From contig CADCSX010000010.1 of assembly GCA_902805475.1 (NCBI GenBank), positions 992,001 through 1,056,000 on the forward strand: a stretch of 64,000 nucleotides of DNA, read 5' to 3'. The DNA comes from Entonaema liquescens. Taxonomy: Eukaryota; Ascomycota; Sordariomycetes; Xylariales; Xylariaceae. Made by a program: the position numbers and the translations under genes. Positions 13,101 to 23,710 of this stretch are shown piece by piece (the first letter of the stretch is position 1; every line of letters begins with the position of its first letter). Below the pieces are notes generated by a model. The model made no database searches and had not been told where the DNA came from. It was given only the letters and a program-made list of their open reading frames with translations.

Positions 13101-13850
13101 TAGTTCTAGCAGTGCCGGCCGGCTTGCGGACAGGCTTTGCACGCATGCCCGTAGCTGTCTCGGTAGTCTTTGCCTTGGCCTTGGCGGCTACAGTGGGCAC
13201 CAGATTTTCTTTCTCGGGTTCCTGGAAGGTAACCGTCTTCTTAATGATCCCCCGACCCTAGATGCTGGCCTAGAGACGGCAGACTTTAAGCCTGGCGTAG
13301 GCTCTGTGGAAACTTTTGTGGTGACTACCCCGGCAGCTGCTTTGTTACTAGCTGTAACACGCGAACGCGTCTTCTTGACTGGTTCGCTAGATGTCTCAGC
13401 ATTGCTGTTCTCAGTGGCAGTCTTCCGGGCTCGCGCGCTTGTACGTGTGGTCTTCGCCGGTTCTGGTCGAGAAGTAACTGCTGCTGCTGTAGCAACTTTC
13501 TTGGCCCGACCACGCGTACCCTTGGCGGCAGTAGGCGCATTGTCAACAGGCGCCTCGGTCTCAGATTCGACAACCTTCTTCGGTCTCCCTCTAGCTTTTG
13601 CTGGCTTATTCATGGTGCTTGTTTGTTCAGCATCGGTTTGCTGATTGTCTTCATCCTCTTCGTCGGATCGGGTCTTCCGCTTAGCGGGACGCGACGTGGT
13701 TGCGGTTCTCGTAGTCGTAGCTGAAGCTGCCTTGGTAGCTTTGGCAGTAGAGGCGGCAGTTGCAGTGGTTGCAGTGCTTTTGGTGTTCGCAGCATCCTTT
13801 GCGGCTGCTCTGGCACGCGTCATTCGTTTCGGTGGAGTTGCAACTTCCAT
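10157..13850 (-). CDS. BRCT-domain protein with SPxK-rich disordered region (frameshifted)
   Basis: Large, mostly disordered nuclear-type protein with one BRCT domain near its C-terminus. Exons are 13850-10793 and 10739-10157, separated by a 53-base intron (GTAAGT donor). With one base restored it is about 1213 residues. The first 200 residues are Lys/Ala/Thr-rich and basic. Around residues 300-430 the motif S-P-(A/V)-K recurs at least five times, with SPFK, SPSK and SPKK variants, which fits the cyclin-dependent kinase consensus. The BRCT domain at about residues 917-1025 begins GAVVFVDVH and ends VSWVLDCERENEW, the usual Trp-containing final helix. An acidic tail follows. The frame changes at the C-run 13249-13253: adding one base joins PASRV to GIIKKTVTFQEPEKEN. 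Known BRCT proteins act in DNA-damage signalling or chromosome maintenance; that role here is inference. Confidence 0.82.
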
Positions 13851-15096
13851 GATGCAAAATAATTAAAAAAAGAAGTATAAAGAAATTACCTACTTGAATT
13901 AATCGAACAATACCTTGGACGATGTAATTTGGTCGAGGGTATTGACCGAATTGCAAGGTTGAGGTTGTTCAATGTTGTTGAAGAAACATTTAATGTTCGA
14001 TGTCAATTCGTGATAAGGTTTAAAGTCAAGGTCTGCGCGGCTTCTTATTTTTCATGTTTATATTTATCTGGGTCATAGCTCTTTCCGCTCTTGTAATTGG
14101 TTCCACACGTTGGCCCACCAACTAGTCACGGTACGTACTAACCCATTTATCTCAGTCGCGTGTCACCTTGTTCATCCAATCACATTACTTCAATAATTCA
14201 GGCTCGTTAAAATTGTTAAAATTCACACGCGACGCCTTGAATTTTTTTTATCGCGAAGAGGTGATGTGGATAATCAGGTCTATCATGATTTAGTCACTCT
14301 AGGGTAAACAAGCATAGTCAGGATATTGATTATTCTCTATAGCATAACTACATACTTTAAATCTAGTTAACTACATGATATTTATTGTTTGGCCAAGCAA
14401 GCCTCTTCCTGAATCCTGGAATTACACATAACTCTCCCATAGCTGAATAGAATTACGTTGAACGATCTTCTTCATTGACTAGTCTAAATACCCTCTACCC
14501 TACCTGAGCTTTGTAGTGAAGTGGCCTTGTCACTAACATACCTAACTAAACTTCTAGCCTCATACTCCTCGATCCTTGAGGCGCCATTGTAATACCAGCT
14601 ATCGTACGTATGTGTTAGTTCTTGCTGATAAATATTCAGCCTGTAGACTGCCCCTGTCTGCCTTAATGCCATCGAATTCGTATCCTCATTGCCCTGATAT
14701 ACCCTCGTACGTTTGCTCCTCGACCAATTGCAAGAGAACTACCAACTATACCAGCACCCTCGGCGTACCTCGCATGATGCGGTATTACATTTTCTGCAGA
14801 TGGTTGACGCTTCATGCCCGCCTCAAGTCTAGTTAAGGTTGGTTAATGGAGGCGCTCCTTAGCTCTGGAGGCGCCTGACACTAAAGCCACCCATCCCTTG
14901 CCTTGGTAGCAAACATCCTGCTCGAAGTATTAGCGTATATCGGTAACCGAATTTGATAGAAGTCATGAGAGTATGATTTATTAGGTATATGCGGATCTCT
15001 CTAAAATGGCTTTTGTGTGGTGTTCGTGGAAAATGTCATACTCGTAGGAGACGAATCTTGATATTATTGCAGCTCTCCTTTTTTTTTTTTTTGGTA
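13851..15096. other. Intergenic region, no gene seen
   Basis: This divergent interval should contain the promoters of the BRCT gene (reading left) and the HET gene (reading right). I see no RNA gene or repeat element. A 14-base T-run (15080-15093) ends just upstream of the ATG chosen for the HET gene. Confidence 0.5.
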
Positions 15097-16917
15097 ATGG
15101 ACTCTTATTGCTATGTCCCCTTTGGTACCGAGCCCGAATGCAACCAATTCCGAATTCTTACGTTATTACCGGGTTCGGGGAAACAGCCATTAGAATGTGT
15201 CCTCGAACACGGGGATATAGGCGGGTCACCTCCCTATGAAGCCATCTCCTACGTCTGGGGAGATCCCCACGACAAGGTCGGCATTATATGCAACGGCAAG
15301 CCTTTAGCTGTCACTTCCGGCCTTTTTACAGTCCTGCACCATTTCCGTTCTCCGTCGGAAAAGAGAAGTCTATGGGCGGATGCGATTTGTATAAATCAGA
15401 ATGATAGCAATGAACGAGGCAACCAAGTTGGTCGCATGAAGGATATATACTCAAAAGCTGATCGGGTCCTTATATGGCTCGGTGAAGAGAAAGACGAAAG
15501 CGATAGGGGTATCGCAGTAGCCTCAGATATTGCCCACGCCTGTCGTCGATATACGTCCTACGGTGGCTCGCTCGTAACCATAAGCTTCAATGACAAACTT
15601 GCGCTCCAGTTATTTGGAAAATTTAGGGATAAGTCCGAGTTCCCACGGCTATCAGCTTTTGCTCGAATCATCGAAAGACTATGGTTCACGAGGGTTTGGG
15701 TAGTCCAGGAGCTTGCTTTGGCGACAGAGGCGATGGTATTCTGTGGGAATTCGCATATCAGCTGGACTGATCTTCTGGCTGCTATCACTGCCCAAGATCA
15801 TTTGAACTTGTGGCTCTCGGACCATGAGCGTAACGCATATGTCTTCATCCTAGAGAGAGCACGCGAAGAGTGGTGTGCAGGAATTCGACGCAGCCTCCTC
15901 AGCGTCCTTTTTCGATATCGAATACTCAATGCTACCGATCCTCGGGATAAAATCTTTGGTTTAAATGCTTTGATTAAAAATGAGCTTTGTGGGACTCGGG
16001 CCTTACAGCCCAACTATAATGTTAGCACTACGGAGTTGTATACTGCCGTAGCGAAGGAGATACTTGAGCATTCGCTAGATCTCAACTTGCTGTCCGTTCC
16101 TCGACGTCTTTCTGGAGTCGGCCCTTGTAATTTACCATCTTGGGTCCCTGATTGGACTAATACTCGACTCACCGCGCCCTTAGGCCTGGCGAACTACTCT
16201 GATATCAACGAGTTGAACTTTACCGCAAGCGGATCCTCAAGACCTGATATTGTGCTCGACGCGGACTCAAACCTTCTTGGTGTCCAAGGCCATCGTGTAG
16301 ATCGCATTGCTGCTGTCGGTGCGGTTCTAAGATTGGAACATCTCCCACGGACAAATTATCATGGCATCCGTATTCCAAAGTGCGCCTTTGTCTTAGATGA
16401 TTGGTGTCGTGTTGTTAGGCTTTGGGAACAGGAGCCATACATAACCGGCGAACCAATTCGTGATGCCTTCGTGCAGACATTAGCAGCGGGATCCTGCCAC
16501 GAGAGCATTGAAACATTACGTGCGCAACTGGACATCTTGGAGAGAGATGCTACGATAGTGAGGTGGCTTGAATTCTTGCCAACATATTTCCCGGTCTGGT
16601 TGGTAGATAAGATTATCTACCTGGTTCATGCGGTACTATTCTACGACCGGACTGACCAGATGACCCTGGGCTTTCGAATCCCCCTATCATCGCTAGCGGA
16701 TCGCCGAGTATTCAGGACCGAGAAAGGGTATATTGGTTTAGGGTCCGCTTTGGCGGAGGTAGATGACGAAGTCGCTGTCGTGGCAGGGGCAAGAGTGCCT
16801 CTTATCTTAAGGAGAAAGGGGTCACAATGGACATTGCAGGGCGACTGTTTCTTAAAGGGGATTATGCAAGGTGAGGCATATCGCGAAGACGAAACTTCTC
16901 AGATGTGGATTGTTTGA
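15097..16917 (+). CDS. HET-domain protein (heterokaryon incompatibility type)
   Basis: Single-exon gene of about 606 residues carrying an N-terminal HET domain (PF06985 type). I chose the ATG at 15097, 36 codons inside the longer open frame, because the translation from there starts directly into the family's N-terminal strand, while the upstream extension is basic and runs through a T-tract. Domain landmarks, at about residues 45-190, are YEAISYVWGDP, LWADAICINQND, RVLIWLGEE and RVWVVQELALA. HET proteins with this layout trigger programmed cell death after fusion of incompatible hyphae; many paralogues have no assigned partner. A long C-terminal region without a recognised domain follows, as is usual. 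No frameshift or stop is seen. Allelic specificity cannot be judged from sequence alone. Confidence 0.9.
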   Translation: MDSYCYVPFGTEPECNQFRILTLLPGSGKQPLECVLEHGDIGGSPPYEAISYVWGDPHDKVGIICNGKPLAVTSGLFTVLHHFRSPSEKRSLWADAICINQNDSNERGNQVGRMKDIYSKADRVLIWLGEEKDESDRGIAVASDIAHACRRYTSYGGSLVTISFNDKLALQLFGKFRDKSEFPRLSAFARIIERLWFTRVWVVQELALATEAMVFCGNSHISWTDLLAAITAQDHLNLWLSDHERNAYVFILERAREEWCAGIRRSLLSVLFRYRILNATDPRDKIFGLNALIKNELCGTRALQPNYNVSTTELYTAVAKEILEHSLDLNLLSVPRRLSGVGPCNLPSWVPDWTNTRLTAPLGLANYSDINELNFTASGSSRPDIVLDADSNLLGVQGHRVDRIAAVGAVLRLEHLPRTNYHGIRIPKCAFVLDDWCRVVRLWEQEPYITGEPIRDAFVQTLAAGSCHESIETLRAQLDILERDATIVRWLEFLPTYFPVWLVDKIIYLVHAVLFYDRTDQMTLGFRIPLSSLADRRVFRTEKGYIGLGSALAEVDDEVAVVAGARVPLILRRKGSQWTLQGDCFLKGIMQGEAYREDETSQMWIV

Positions 16918-17588
16918 AGCTTCTCCTCGTCTATGTAGTTTTATGTAGTTATATTAGAAGATCCAATTGGTCTAATATCTCCGTGTTGGGTATTGGTAGA
17001 TGAATGTTCCACAACAGATATTTAATAGATTTGTTATATTAGCCGTAGCCTATTAGCTGCGACGATAGAGACAATGATAGAATATTTATTTCCTTTCATC
17101 CCAGGAAATATCATTTGTATCCGGATGTCTATTCGTTAGATATTGCCAGAGTGGGTTTCCCATCACCGTGGATTTCCGGATCTTCGTCGCCCTATGTGAG
17201 GTAGATCTTGGTTTAGTTTAATCCACAAATGTCGCTCAGCTAACGCGGGCTGATGACGCTACAGTCCTCCGATCAATGGAGCATTATTTGTATCATCTTC
17301 ACAGGCATCTAACAGCCTTGTGGCGGTAGGCGAGACAAGTGTATGTAAATATTATTGAGTTAGTTGATGTATTACTATGATGTTTGAGGCTTACTGGTTG
17401 GTCCCCACATACTGAAACTTATGCCAAGAAGACGCTATATTCGAGGAGGCGCCCGCGTAACCCACGATAACCACGAAGTGGGCTTTTCCTTTTCGCCCCT
17501 CCACATCCAGACTAGACTACTCGTAAATTTCTTCCTTTCCGAAAAATTAATTAAAACAAGCTCACTCTAGAGTAACTGCGCCGCTGCC
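16918..17588. other. Intergenic region, no gene seen
   Basis: AT-rich spacer after the HET gene with no supported coding region. It should contain the HET terminator and possibly the promoter of the weak gene that may begin at 17589. Confidence 0.5.
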
Positions 17589-18172
17589 ATGTCTTTGAAA
17601 TACGACTTCAGCCCTATTCCTCCCGAAACGTACGGTAGTTATGGCAATTCAGCTCAAGTGATCCTACGACAACAACAGAATACGGGGTACTTCTTCATCT
17701 TTGAATCAACAGCAGTGTAACTTGTCTCAGCAAAGGATGAATAGGATGTAAGTATCCATTTTCTTATCATCAATGCTATCTATCAAAAATCATGAATTAT
17801 CGCGTCGCCAGTTCGTCAGGGGATAATGTCGAAGCCCCTAGCTTTCAAACACCTCCTTTGTCATGGCGGTGTCTCAACCCCTGCTCACCATCGGACCCCG
17901 GCCACGGCCACCCTTCCCGAACCGGCACGTTCGAGCCTCAGCAGCATATTAGCATATTATCAACTCTTGGTAAACCACTAAACTCGGAGACCCCCCTGTT
18001 GCTATCACGAACACCAGACTGGCGGGCCTTTGTCAAGCCTCGACTTGCATCAGCCTGCATGAAATTTGCCGTAGAATTGTTAGACTACGCTCAAGGGGAA
18101 AAAGGGACTGAGCTAGCTACTGCTGGTGTAGCTAACCTGAACCCCCGGTCGAAACCAGCTTCAGAAATGTGA
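17589..18172 (+). CDS. Possible small gene, unrecognised
   Basis: Low-confidence model. An ATG at 17589 opens with KYDFSPIPPET. A plausible GT-AG intron at 17748-17811 (GTAAGT donor, CCAG acceptor) joins NQQQCNLSQQRMNR in frame to SSGDNVEAPSFQTPPLSW, and that frame stays open to a stop at 18172. Between 17589 and 17748 the reading frame must change once. A 49-base intron starting GTACGG at about 17630 would do it, as would a single-base indel. The encoded product would be about 165 residues, Pro/Ser-rich then more helical, with no domain I know. It could also be the decayed remnant of a larger gene. Confidence 0.3.
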
Positions 18173-18748
18173 AAAGTCCTCTTCTTTCGTTGAGCCTCTC
18201 GATCTAGGCCGCGTCGTATGGCCCCATCTCTTACCGTAATAATCTACCACTTATCGTGCTTTGATTTCCCCCCCATCTCGGGTTCGATTTTCTATCTCCC
18301 CCCTTCTGTGACCTGGTGTTTCCTCTCGATGGCTTCAACTCCTAAGCGCCACATAGCTTCCCCGTGATGCTTGCTTTGCTTGCTTGCCTGTTTCGAGACT
18401 TGTTCGTCTGTCGTTCCTTTCGCTTACTTACGCGCCTAATCTGACGTTTCTTCGGATACGATCCGGTATAATTCTCTCATTTTAATATCGACAGCCACGT
18501 TCAAGCTGAACGAAAGGAGACATCGAACGATCAACAACATTCGCCACGCTCACTAAAAAAATAATAATACATCGGGTTGATCCCGCGTAATTAGAAACGG
18601 CTGGTCTGTTCATATATCGTTTATCGTTCACTTAATCTTATAACATCCATATACTTGGATCGTCGCTGTCGACGGTTAACGTCGCTCATCACGGCTCTAC
18701 CAAGGGTATTAGTGAGTGAGTGATCGCTCCTAATTCTCACATATTAAG
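18173..18748. other. Promoter-side spacer
   Basis: Pyrimidine-rich sequence typical of fungal promoters and 5' UTRs (C/T tracts around 18260-18320 and 18400-18430) leads into the start codon at 18749. No gene is seen within it. Confidence 0.45.
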
Positions 18749-20110
18749 ATGAGGGTATCGCGTTCGACGTTACTACTATCCGTGCTGAGCTCCCTGTCGC
18801 TCGTTCAGGTGCGTACTACTTTTATATCGCTACGATTAATTATACTTATCTTCTTATAGGCCAGCACGTATCGCGTTTATGACAAGCCTGTAAAGAGAGG
18901 GTTGATAGATCAGCTGCTCGACGGTCTCGGCGGCGGTGGCAATAGTGGAGAGGAGGGAAAGGGCCAAGGACAAAATGGCATCGTCATCGTCACCGAAACA
19001 GTTAAGCAGACGATCACGGTGGGAGCCGGAGCGGTAGGCGGATTCAACGGCACAGCGGCCGTCACCCAAACAGTAACGGTCACCGAGACTGCCACCGTCG
19101 CTGGAGGTGGAATCGGAGACGCAATGTTTGTATATCCTTACAGGACTGGCGACGTATAAAATAGCTAACAATAATCTATAGCGGAGCCCAACTGTCGTTC
19201 ATCACAACAACCGTCTACGAGACTGGTATTGCGCCCACAGTAACAGAGACTGCTCTGGCCTCGACAGTGACGCAGATCGCCACCGAGACGGCCCCGGCGG
19301 TCACGGTAACGCAGATTGCTACCCAGGTGGCTCCCGCAGTCACCATGACTGAAATCCACACCGAGACGGCTCCCCCCGTGATCATGACCCAGATCCTGAC
19401 TGAGACGGCTCCAGCTGTAACCATGACTCAAATTCTCACGGAGACGGCCCCTGCGGCGCCCCCGGCTCCCCCGGCGACGGTAACGGAGGTATCTACCATT
19501 GTGCAGGCCGTCACCCAAATGTCGACCGTAACCATGACGGAGACAGCTCCCGCAGTTGTTCCTAACACGACGGCGCCGGCAGCTCCGGTTGTATCTACGG
19601 CGCCGGCATCAAGTGTTACGGTAACCGTTACAGAAACTGCTTCGGCTCAGTGTCCCGTCGCACCCACCTCATCTGCTGCTGCCGAACCATCGACATCAGC
19701 AGCCGAGACACCCTCTTCAGCCGTAGCATCATCCAGCGCCGCGGCCGAAACCACATCGTCCGCAGCCGCCGAAACACCATCCAGCTCGAGCGCCGCGGCC
19801 GAAACTCCCAGCACGACGGCGACGACGACGACAGCGGCGGGTCCTCTCTGCAGCTCCCCGAGGTAGCTCCGTCGACACCTACGCCGGCCCCGACAACAGC
19901 CGAGCCCACGACCCTCTCGCAGCGCAGTCCTCGCTCGCGCTCCCCGTCGAGACGCCGCCGGCCGCCAACAACGCCGGCAGCAACGTGACGCCCGCGGCGC
20001 CCGCCATGACGGCGACGACCTTCGCCGGCGCCAACGAGGGCCCGCCCATCGACCTGACGGGCATCACGCTGACGAACATCCTGACGCTGGGGAACCTCGG
20101 CCGGCTGTAA
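18749..20110 (+). CDS. Secreted Thr/Val-rich repeat protein (frame disturbed near C-terminus)
   Basis: Predicted extracellular or cell-wall protein. Exons: 18749-18808 (20-residue hydrophobic signal peptide), 18860-19125 and 19182-20110. The intron donors are GTGCGT and GTTTGT, and the second intron has a GCTAAC branch point. After a short Gly-rich stretch the protein is built from degenerate 13-15-residue units such as TQIATETAPAVTVTQI and TEIHTETAPP, then Ser/Ala/Thr-rich sequence. The frame that ends naturally, at NLGRL (stop 20108-20110), is not the one carrying the repeats, which stops at 19866. Two missing bases (near 19840 and 19920) would link them through LPEVAPSTPTPAPTTAEPTT; so would a GT-AG segment of only 37 bases, too short for a normal intron. 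Rich in O-glycosylation-prone Thr/Ser; function unknown. Confidence 0.7.
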
Positions 20111-20784
20111 GCGAGTCTCCATCTACGATGAGTCGTTTAGGTACCTAGGGAGGGGGTTCATCTGGATTAGGTAGAGAAAAAAACAAAGAAAGAAGGAAAG
20201 AAGGGAATGGAAATACCACACCCTCCGCAGCAACTCGGCGCCTTACGTGCGTTACGCTCGGATTTCCAAGGCTGTATAATAATCACTCACCCACACCACC
20301 ATCAAACATCTCTATTAACCGTCATCACGACTAGCATTTTATTCCCTTTATTTTTTTTCTTATTCCGATATACATACCTATATATATACGCACGCAACAC
20401 GTGATTTTGAAGTAACCCCCTTTTTTTTTTGGAGGAATGATTCTGGAGAGAGAGAGAGAGAGAGAATTAAGGGCTTACGTTTTTACCACGGGATGCAAAG
20501 GAGCACATGAGTTGTATATAGCCTTTTGACTTCTTCCGCTTCGCTTCTCGCTACTACTGTTGCTGCTGTTGAAATGAATACCAGAGAGCAAAACAAAACA
20601 AATAATTGAGTCGAGGCTGGCCTTGAACCGAGTCGTTGAGATGTCGTGTGTATGATGTATTATGCAAATGAGCGATAATAGATTTTTAATAAGGGTATCT
20701 TCAGTTTTGCTAATCTATCGTATGCCGAACGCCGTCACCATATGCAAATATTTGATTCGACCAACTTTCCTCTTGAATTATCCG
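20111..20784. other. Convergent intergenic spacer
   Basis: Spacer between the converging secreted-protein gene and the RNase P subunit gene. It should contain both terminators. Contains poly-T runs and a (GA)10 microsatellite at 20446-20465. No gene seen. Confidence 0.5.
20446..20465. repeat. (GA)10 microsatellite
   Basis: Uninterrupted GA dinucleotide run in the convergent spacer, about 25 bases after a 10-base T-run. Confidence 0.9.
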
Positions 20785-21745
20785 TCACGATTGAGCTTCC
20801 TTCTCTTCGACTTCCTTTTTCCTCAACGCAGCCTTAAGCTTCTTTGCCTGCCTCTTACTCATCGGCGCATTCTCTCCCCTCCACCGCCTTCCCCATCCCT
20901 CCCTTCTCAACCGTCTCACCCACTCCATTCTTCCTCTTCCTATTATCCTTCACTTCCACCACCTCCTTATCTTTACCCTTCGACACCTTGGCCCGCTCCT
21001 CCTCGCTACGCTCCGCCACGCCAACAATATCCACCACGCCCCTGAACCCGCTGCGCTTAATCCCCTCGTTCACCACCACGCCCCGTGGGTTCACGCCCAG
21101 CGCCTCCATGCCCCGATCCGTAGGCAGACCCCACACGGCAAGCAAGTTGACCACGTCGGCGGGTGCTCGCAGGGCCATCGCGCCAGCCGCCTCGCTGCTG
21201 AGAATGAGGCCGCGGCCGCGCGTCGCGCGCACGAGCTGCACCACGTTTCCGGCAAAGTTGGCGCGCGCGCGAGCGTCAGCATCGGGCCCCAGCGCTCGGC
21301 CGTAGGCGACCTCGAAGCGCAGGCCGCGCGCGACAGCGGCCATGCACGGCTTCGGACGGAGGTGGAAGGGCAAGCGGGTAGTAAGGTCGAGGGAGATGAT
21401 CGAGACCTCGGTGGTGCTAACGGTGAGACAGGCGGCCTGGAAGGCCTTCTCGGTGTGGGGGCGCAGGGCCAGGATATCGTAGGCCTGGGCGGCTTTGGGG
21501 AGCTGCTGGTTCTGCGAGGGGTCGGAGAAGGTGACCGTCAGGCGGTGGAGGACGGTGGGAATGGTGCGCTGCTCGGAGGAGGGGAATTGGGGGATCGGGT
21601 TCGGGATCTGCGAGGGTAGCGGGGCGTCGAGGGTGTGGTTCAGCGCAACGACGTTGTAGCCGAGTTGCGAGCTGAACCGCAATGTGCGCTCGAGCTCGGC
21701 GGTGCTGGTCGAAGGCGACCAGGAGATGTTGAGGTCGTACAGCAT
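20785..21745 (-). CDS. RPP1: RNase P/MRP protein subunit p30 (Rpp1), frameshifted tail
   Basis: Protein subunit of nuclear RNase P and RNase MRP, needed for 5' processing of tRNA precursors and for rRNA processing. Intronless. The N-terminus MLYDLNISWSPS and the LGYNVVALNHTL strand-loop are typical of the RNase P p30 (PF01876) family, which has a TIM-barrel-like fold. Later blocks include ILALRPHTEKAFQAAC and GLILSSEAAGAMALRAP. The continuous frame stops at 20855 after a Lys-rich stretch, but dropping one base from the C-run at 20876-20879 continues the protein as ENAPMSKRQAKKLKAALRKK and ends at 20785. That gives about 319 residues and a basic tail of the kind usual in this family. Since the subunit is essential in yeast, either the short form works or the extra base is a sequence error. 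Confidence 0.9.
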
Positions 21746-22522
21746 TTTCTTTTGGGGCTGATGAGCATTTCGAGCTTGGGAGAAGTATGTTTACTAGCTA
21801 AGGGACATACTCTCTAATTGAGAGGGTTGAGTCTGTTGATTAGAAAGCTCTGAATTTTTATGTCATTTAGTGATTGTGAATGTCGGAAGTTTTGAGCAAT
21901 AGGTCCTTGTTAACATTGAAGATAGGTAGGTAGGTATTTGATAGGCAAGTAGCTTGGTACCTTAGTACCTTAGTGGGGGCTATTATGTACCTAAGGTACC
22001 TACATCTTGTTACATGCAGCTAAACTTCAGCAGAGTTCAGCTTTTGCCGGTCAACCGCTATCGATAATGCTGTGTGACAAGCCAGCATTCAAGCATTGGG
22101 GTAATTCCAATTCACCTTTTGCCATTTGGAATATTGTCTTGGGTCTTATGTCTTGGGTCTTAAGTCTCAGGTCTCAGGTCTCAGGTCTCGGGTCTTTGGG
22201 TCTTGGCCTTCGAAGCACAGCCCCCCGAAGGTGACGCGCATCTCGCATGAAGATGCGAATACTTCTTCAGCCAGCATGGCACTGACAAAGAAATAAATTG
22301 ATTTTCCGATTGTTAGCTCTACATATATCTGCCTACTTATAATCCTTGTAGAATTACTCTTAATCCTTCGCCAACATCGTCTACCTAGGTATTGTATTCT
22401 CTTACTCTCTGGCCTCTGGCTACTTTTTACGACCGCGCAAACTCGTCTAAACTAATCCAACCACCTCAATTAACTAACCAGCGCAACTTTGAGTTTCGAT
22501 ACCGTCTTGACGCCCAGACAAG
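21746..22522. other. Divergent promoter region
   Basis: Lies between RPP1 (reading left) and the zinc-ribbon gene (reading right), so it should hold both promoters. It contains TAGGTAGGTA words near 21926 and a heptamer repeat at 22138-22207. No gene seen. Confidence 0.5.
22138..22207. repeat. Degenerate GTCTCAG heptamer repeat
   Basis: Three exact consecutive copies of the heptamer gtctcag at 22164-22184 are embedded in about 70 bases of related gtctt/gggtct words. It lies in the promoter region of the zinc-ribbon gene, roughly 320 bases upstream of its ATG. Confidence 0.75.
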
Positions 22523-22969
22523 ATGTGTCTGATATTTACCTGCGGCGAGCACACCTTTAGAAAAGAAGTCGAAGGTTACGAAGGTGTTGTTTGCCAATGT
22601 CATAATTGCGGCAACTATGCTGGACATGTTATCAAGAGCAATCCATGGTTTACCTTTTGCTTTGTGGTAAGTGAATGGCTAGCATTCTACCTACATCTAA
22701 GAAGATTTATAGCAGTTATTAATGTGAAGCCGTAGCCTGTCATCCCGCTCTCCATCCACGGCTACCAAGACGTCGTCTGCCACGTCTGCAACTTCGCGCA
22801 GCCGTTAGAACACCGACCCGACGCTCAGGCGATGCACCGCGGCGGGGGAGGAAATAATGTTCCGATGCAGAATCAACCGCCATTTCCGCAAGGACCTCCG
22901 CAACAAGGTCCACCCCCGGGATGGGGTCAAGGGCCGCCTCAAGGCCAGGCTCCTATGAGATATGGATAG
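22523..22969 (+). CDS. Small zinc-ribbon protein
   Basis: Two exons, 22523-22666 and 22736-22969, joined across a 69-base GTAAGT/TAG intron in phase 0, giving about 125 residues. The N-terminus MCLIFTCGEHTFRKEVEG and the two Cys pairs, CHNC at about residues 26-29 and CHVC near residue 61, form a zinc ribbon of the fungal zinc-ribbon_15 (PF17032) kind. Between them is the hydrophobic strand SNPWFTFCFV and then PVIPLSIHGY. The last 45 residues are Gly/Pro/Gln-rich and probably disordered. It is intact. The molecular role of this small conserved family is not established to my knowledge. Confidence 0.85.
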
Positions 22970-23710
22970 GGCTACAAAAGATTAGGTCTAGGTTTTACGA
23001 TTCAAGATAGCGGCATTCGAGTACACGATACGAAACAGCGCTAGTAGTCACATTATATTACACGGCATTACGGTTGGAGTTTAGGGATTCGCGTATTATT
23101 AAGAGATATCCCGCTTGGGGCGTTGTGAGATGACCTGTGGATGGAAAGAAGATCGTTGTTCAATTTTTAGGGCTTATTCGACAAGCTGCATATTACCAGG
23201 CGCGTGCGGTAGTCGATTCTGTGTGTTGAAGGTGGTTAGTGAAGATATCACAGTTCTGCAATTACGGGTATATTGATGGCTTGGAAGCTGCGCGCTTTAG
23301 GTCTTCGACGTTGAGGCTAGTTATATCATGTTTAGCTTTCTAAAATCAAAATATATAAGCATAATAAAGTTGATGGAGCACGACGATATTGAAGTTTCTC
23401 TATCATGAGATATCGGATACAACTCTAGACTTATCGAGAAAGGCTTGAGATCATATCTGATGCTAACAAGTAGTTGTTTCGAGTGATTTAGTCGATAAAA
23501 TTATCTAACTAACCTGACGATGGTGTTTCGACTGTTTCGCCTTCAAGCTCAAATGTTTAAGCCACATATACGACTGCTTCACTATACTCGTGGGAGCGTT
23601 TATTAGTCTAAGCCCCAAGAACTGACTGTTTAACATACTTAAACACATAGATCCCGCTCAACACTAAAAGCTATTAACTTCTCTTCACACAGAAAACCGA
23701 TAATCTCAAT
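22970..23710. other. Intergenic region, no gene seen
   Basis: Spacer holding the 3' flank of the zinc-ribbon gene and the promoter of the membrane-protein gene at 23711. Nothing else recognised. Confidence 0.5.

Noticed and set aside
13236..13256. GT...AG pair that would bridge the BRCT frame change as an intron
   Set aside because: Only 17 bases, impossible for spliceosomal splicing; a one-base loss is the better explanation.
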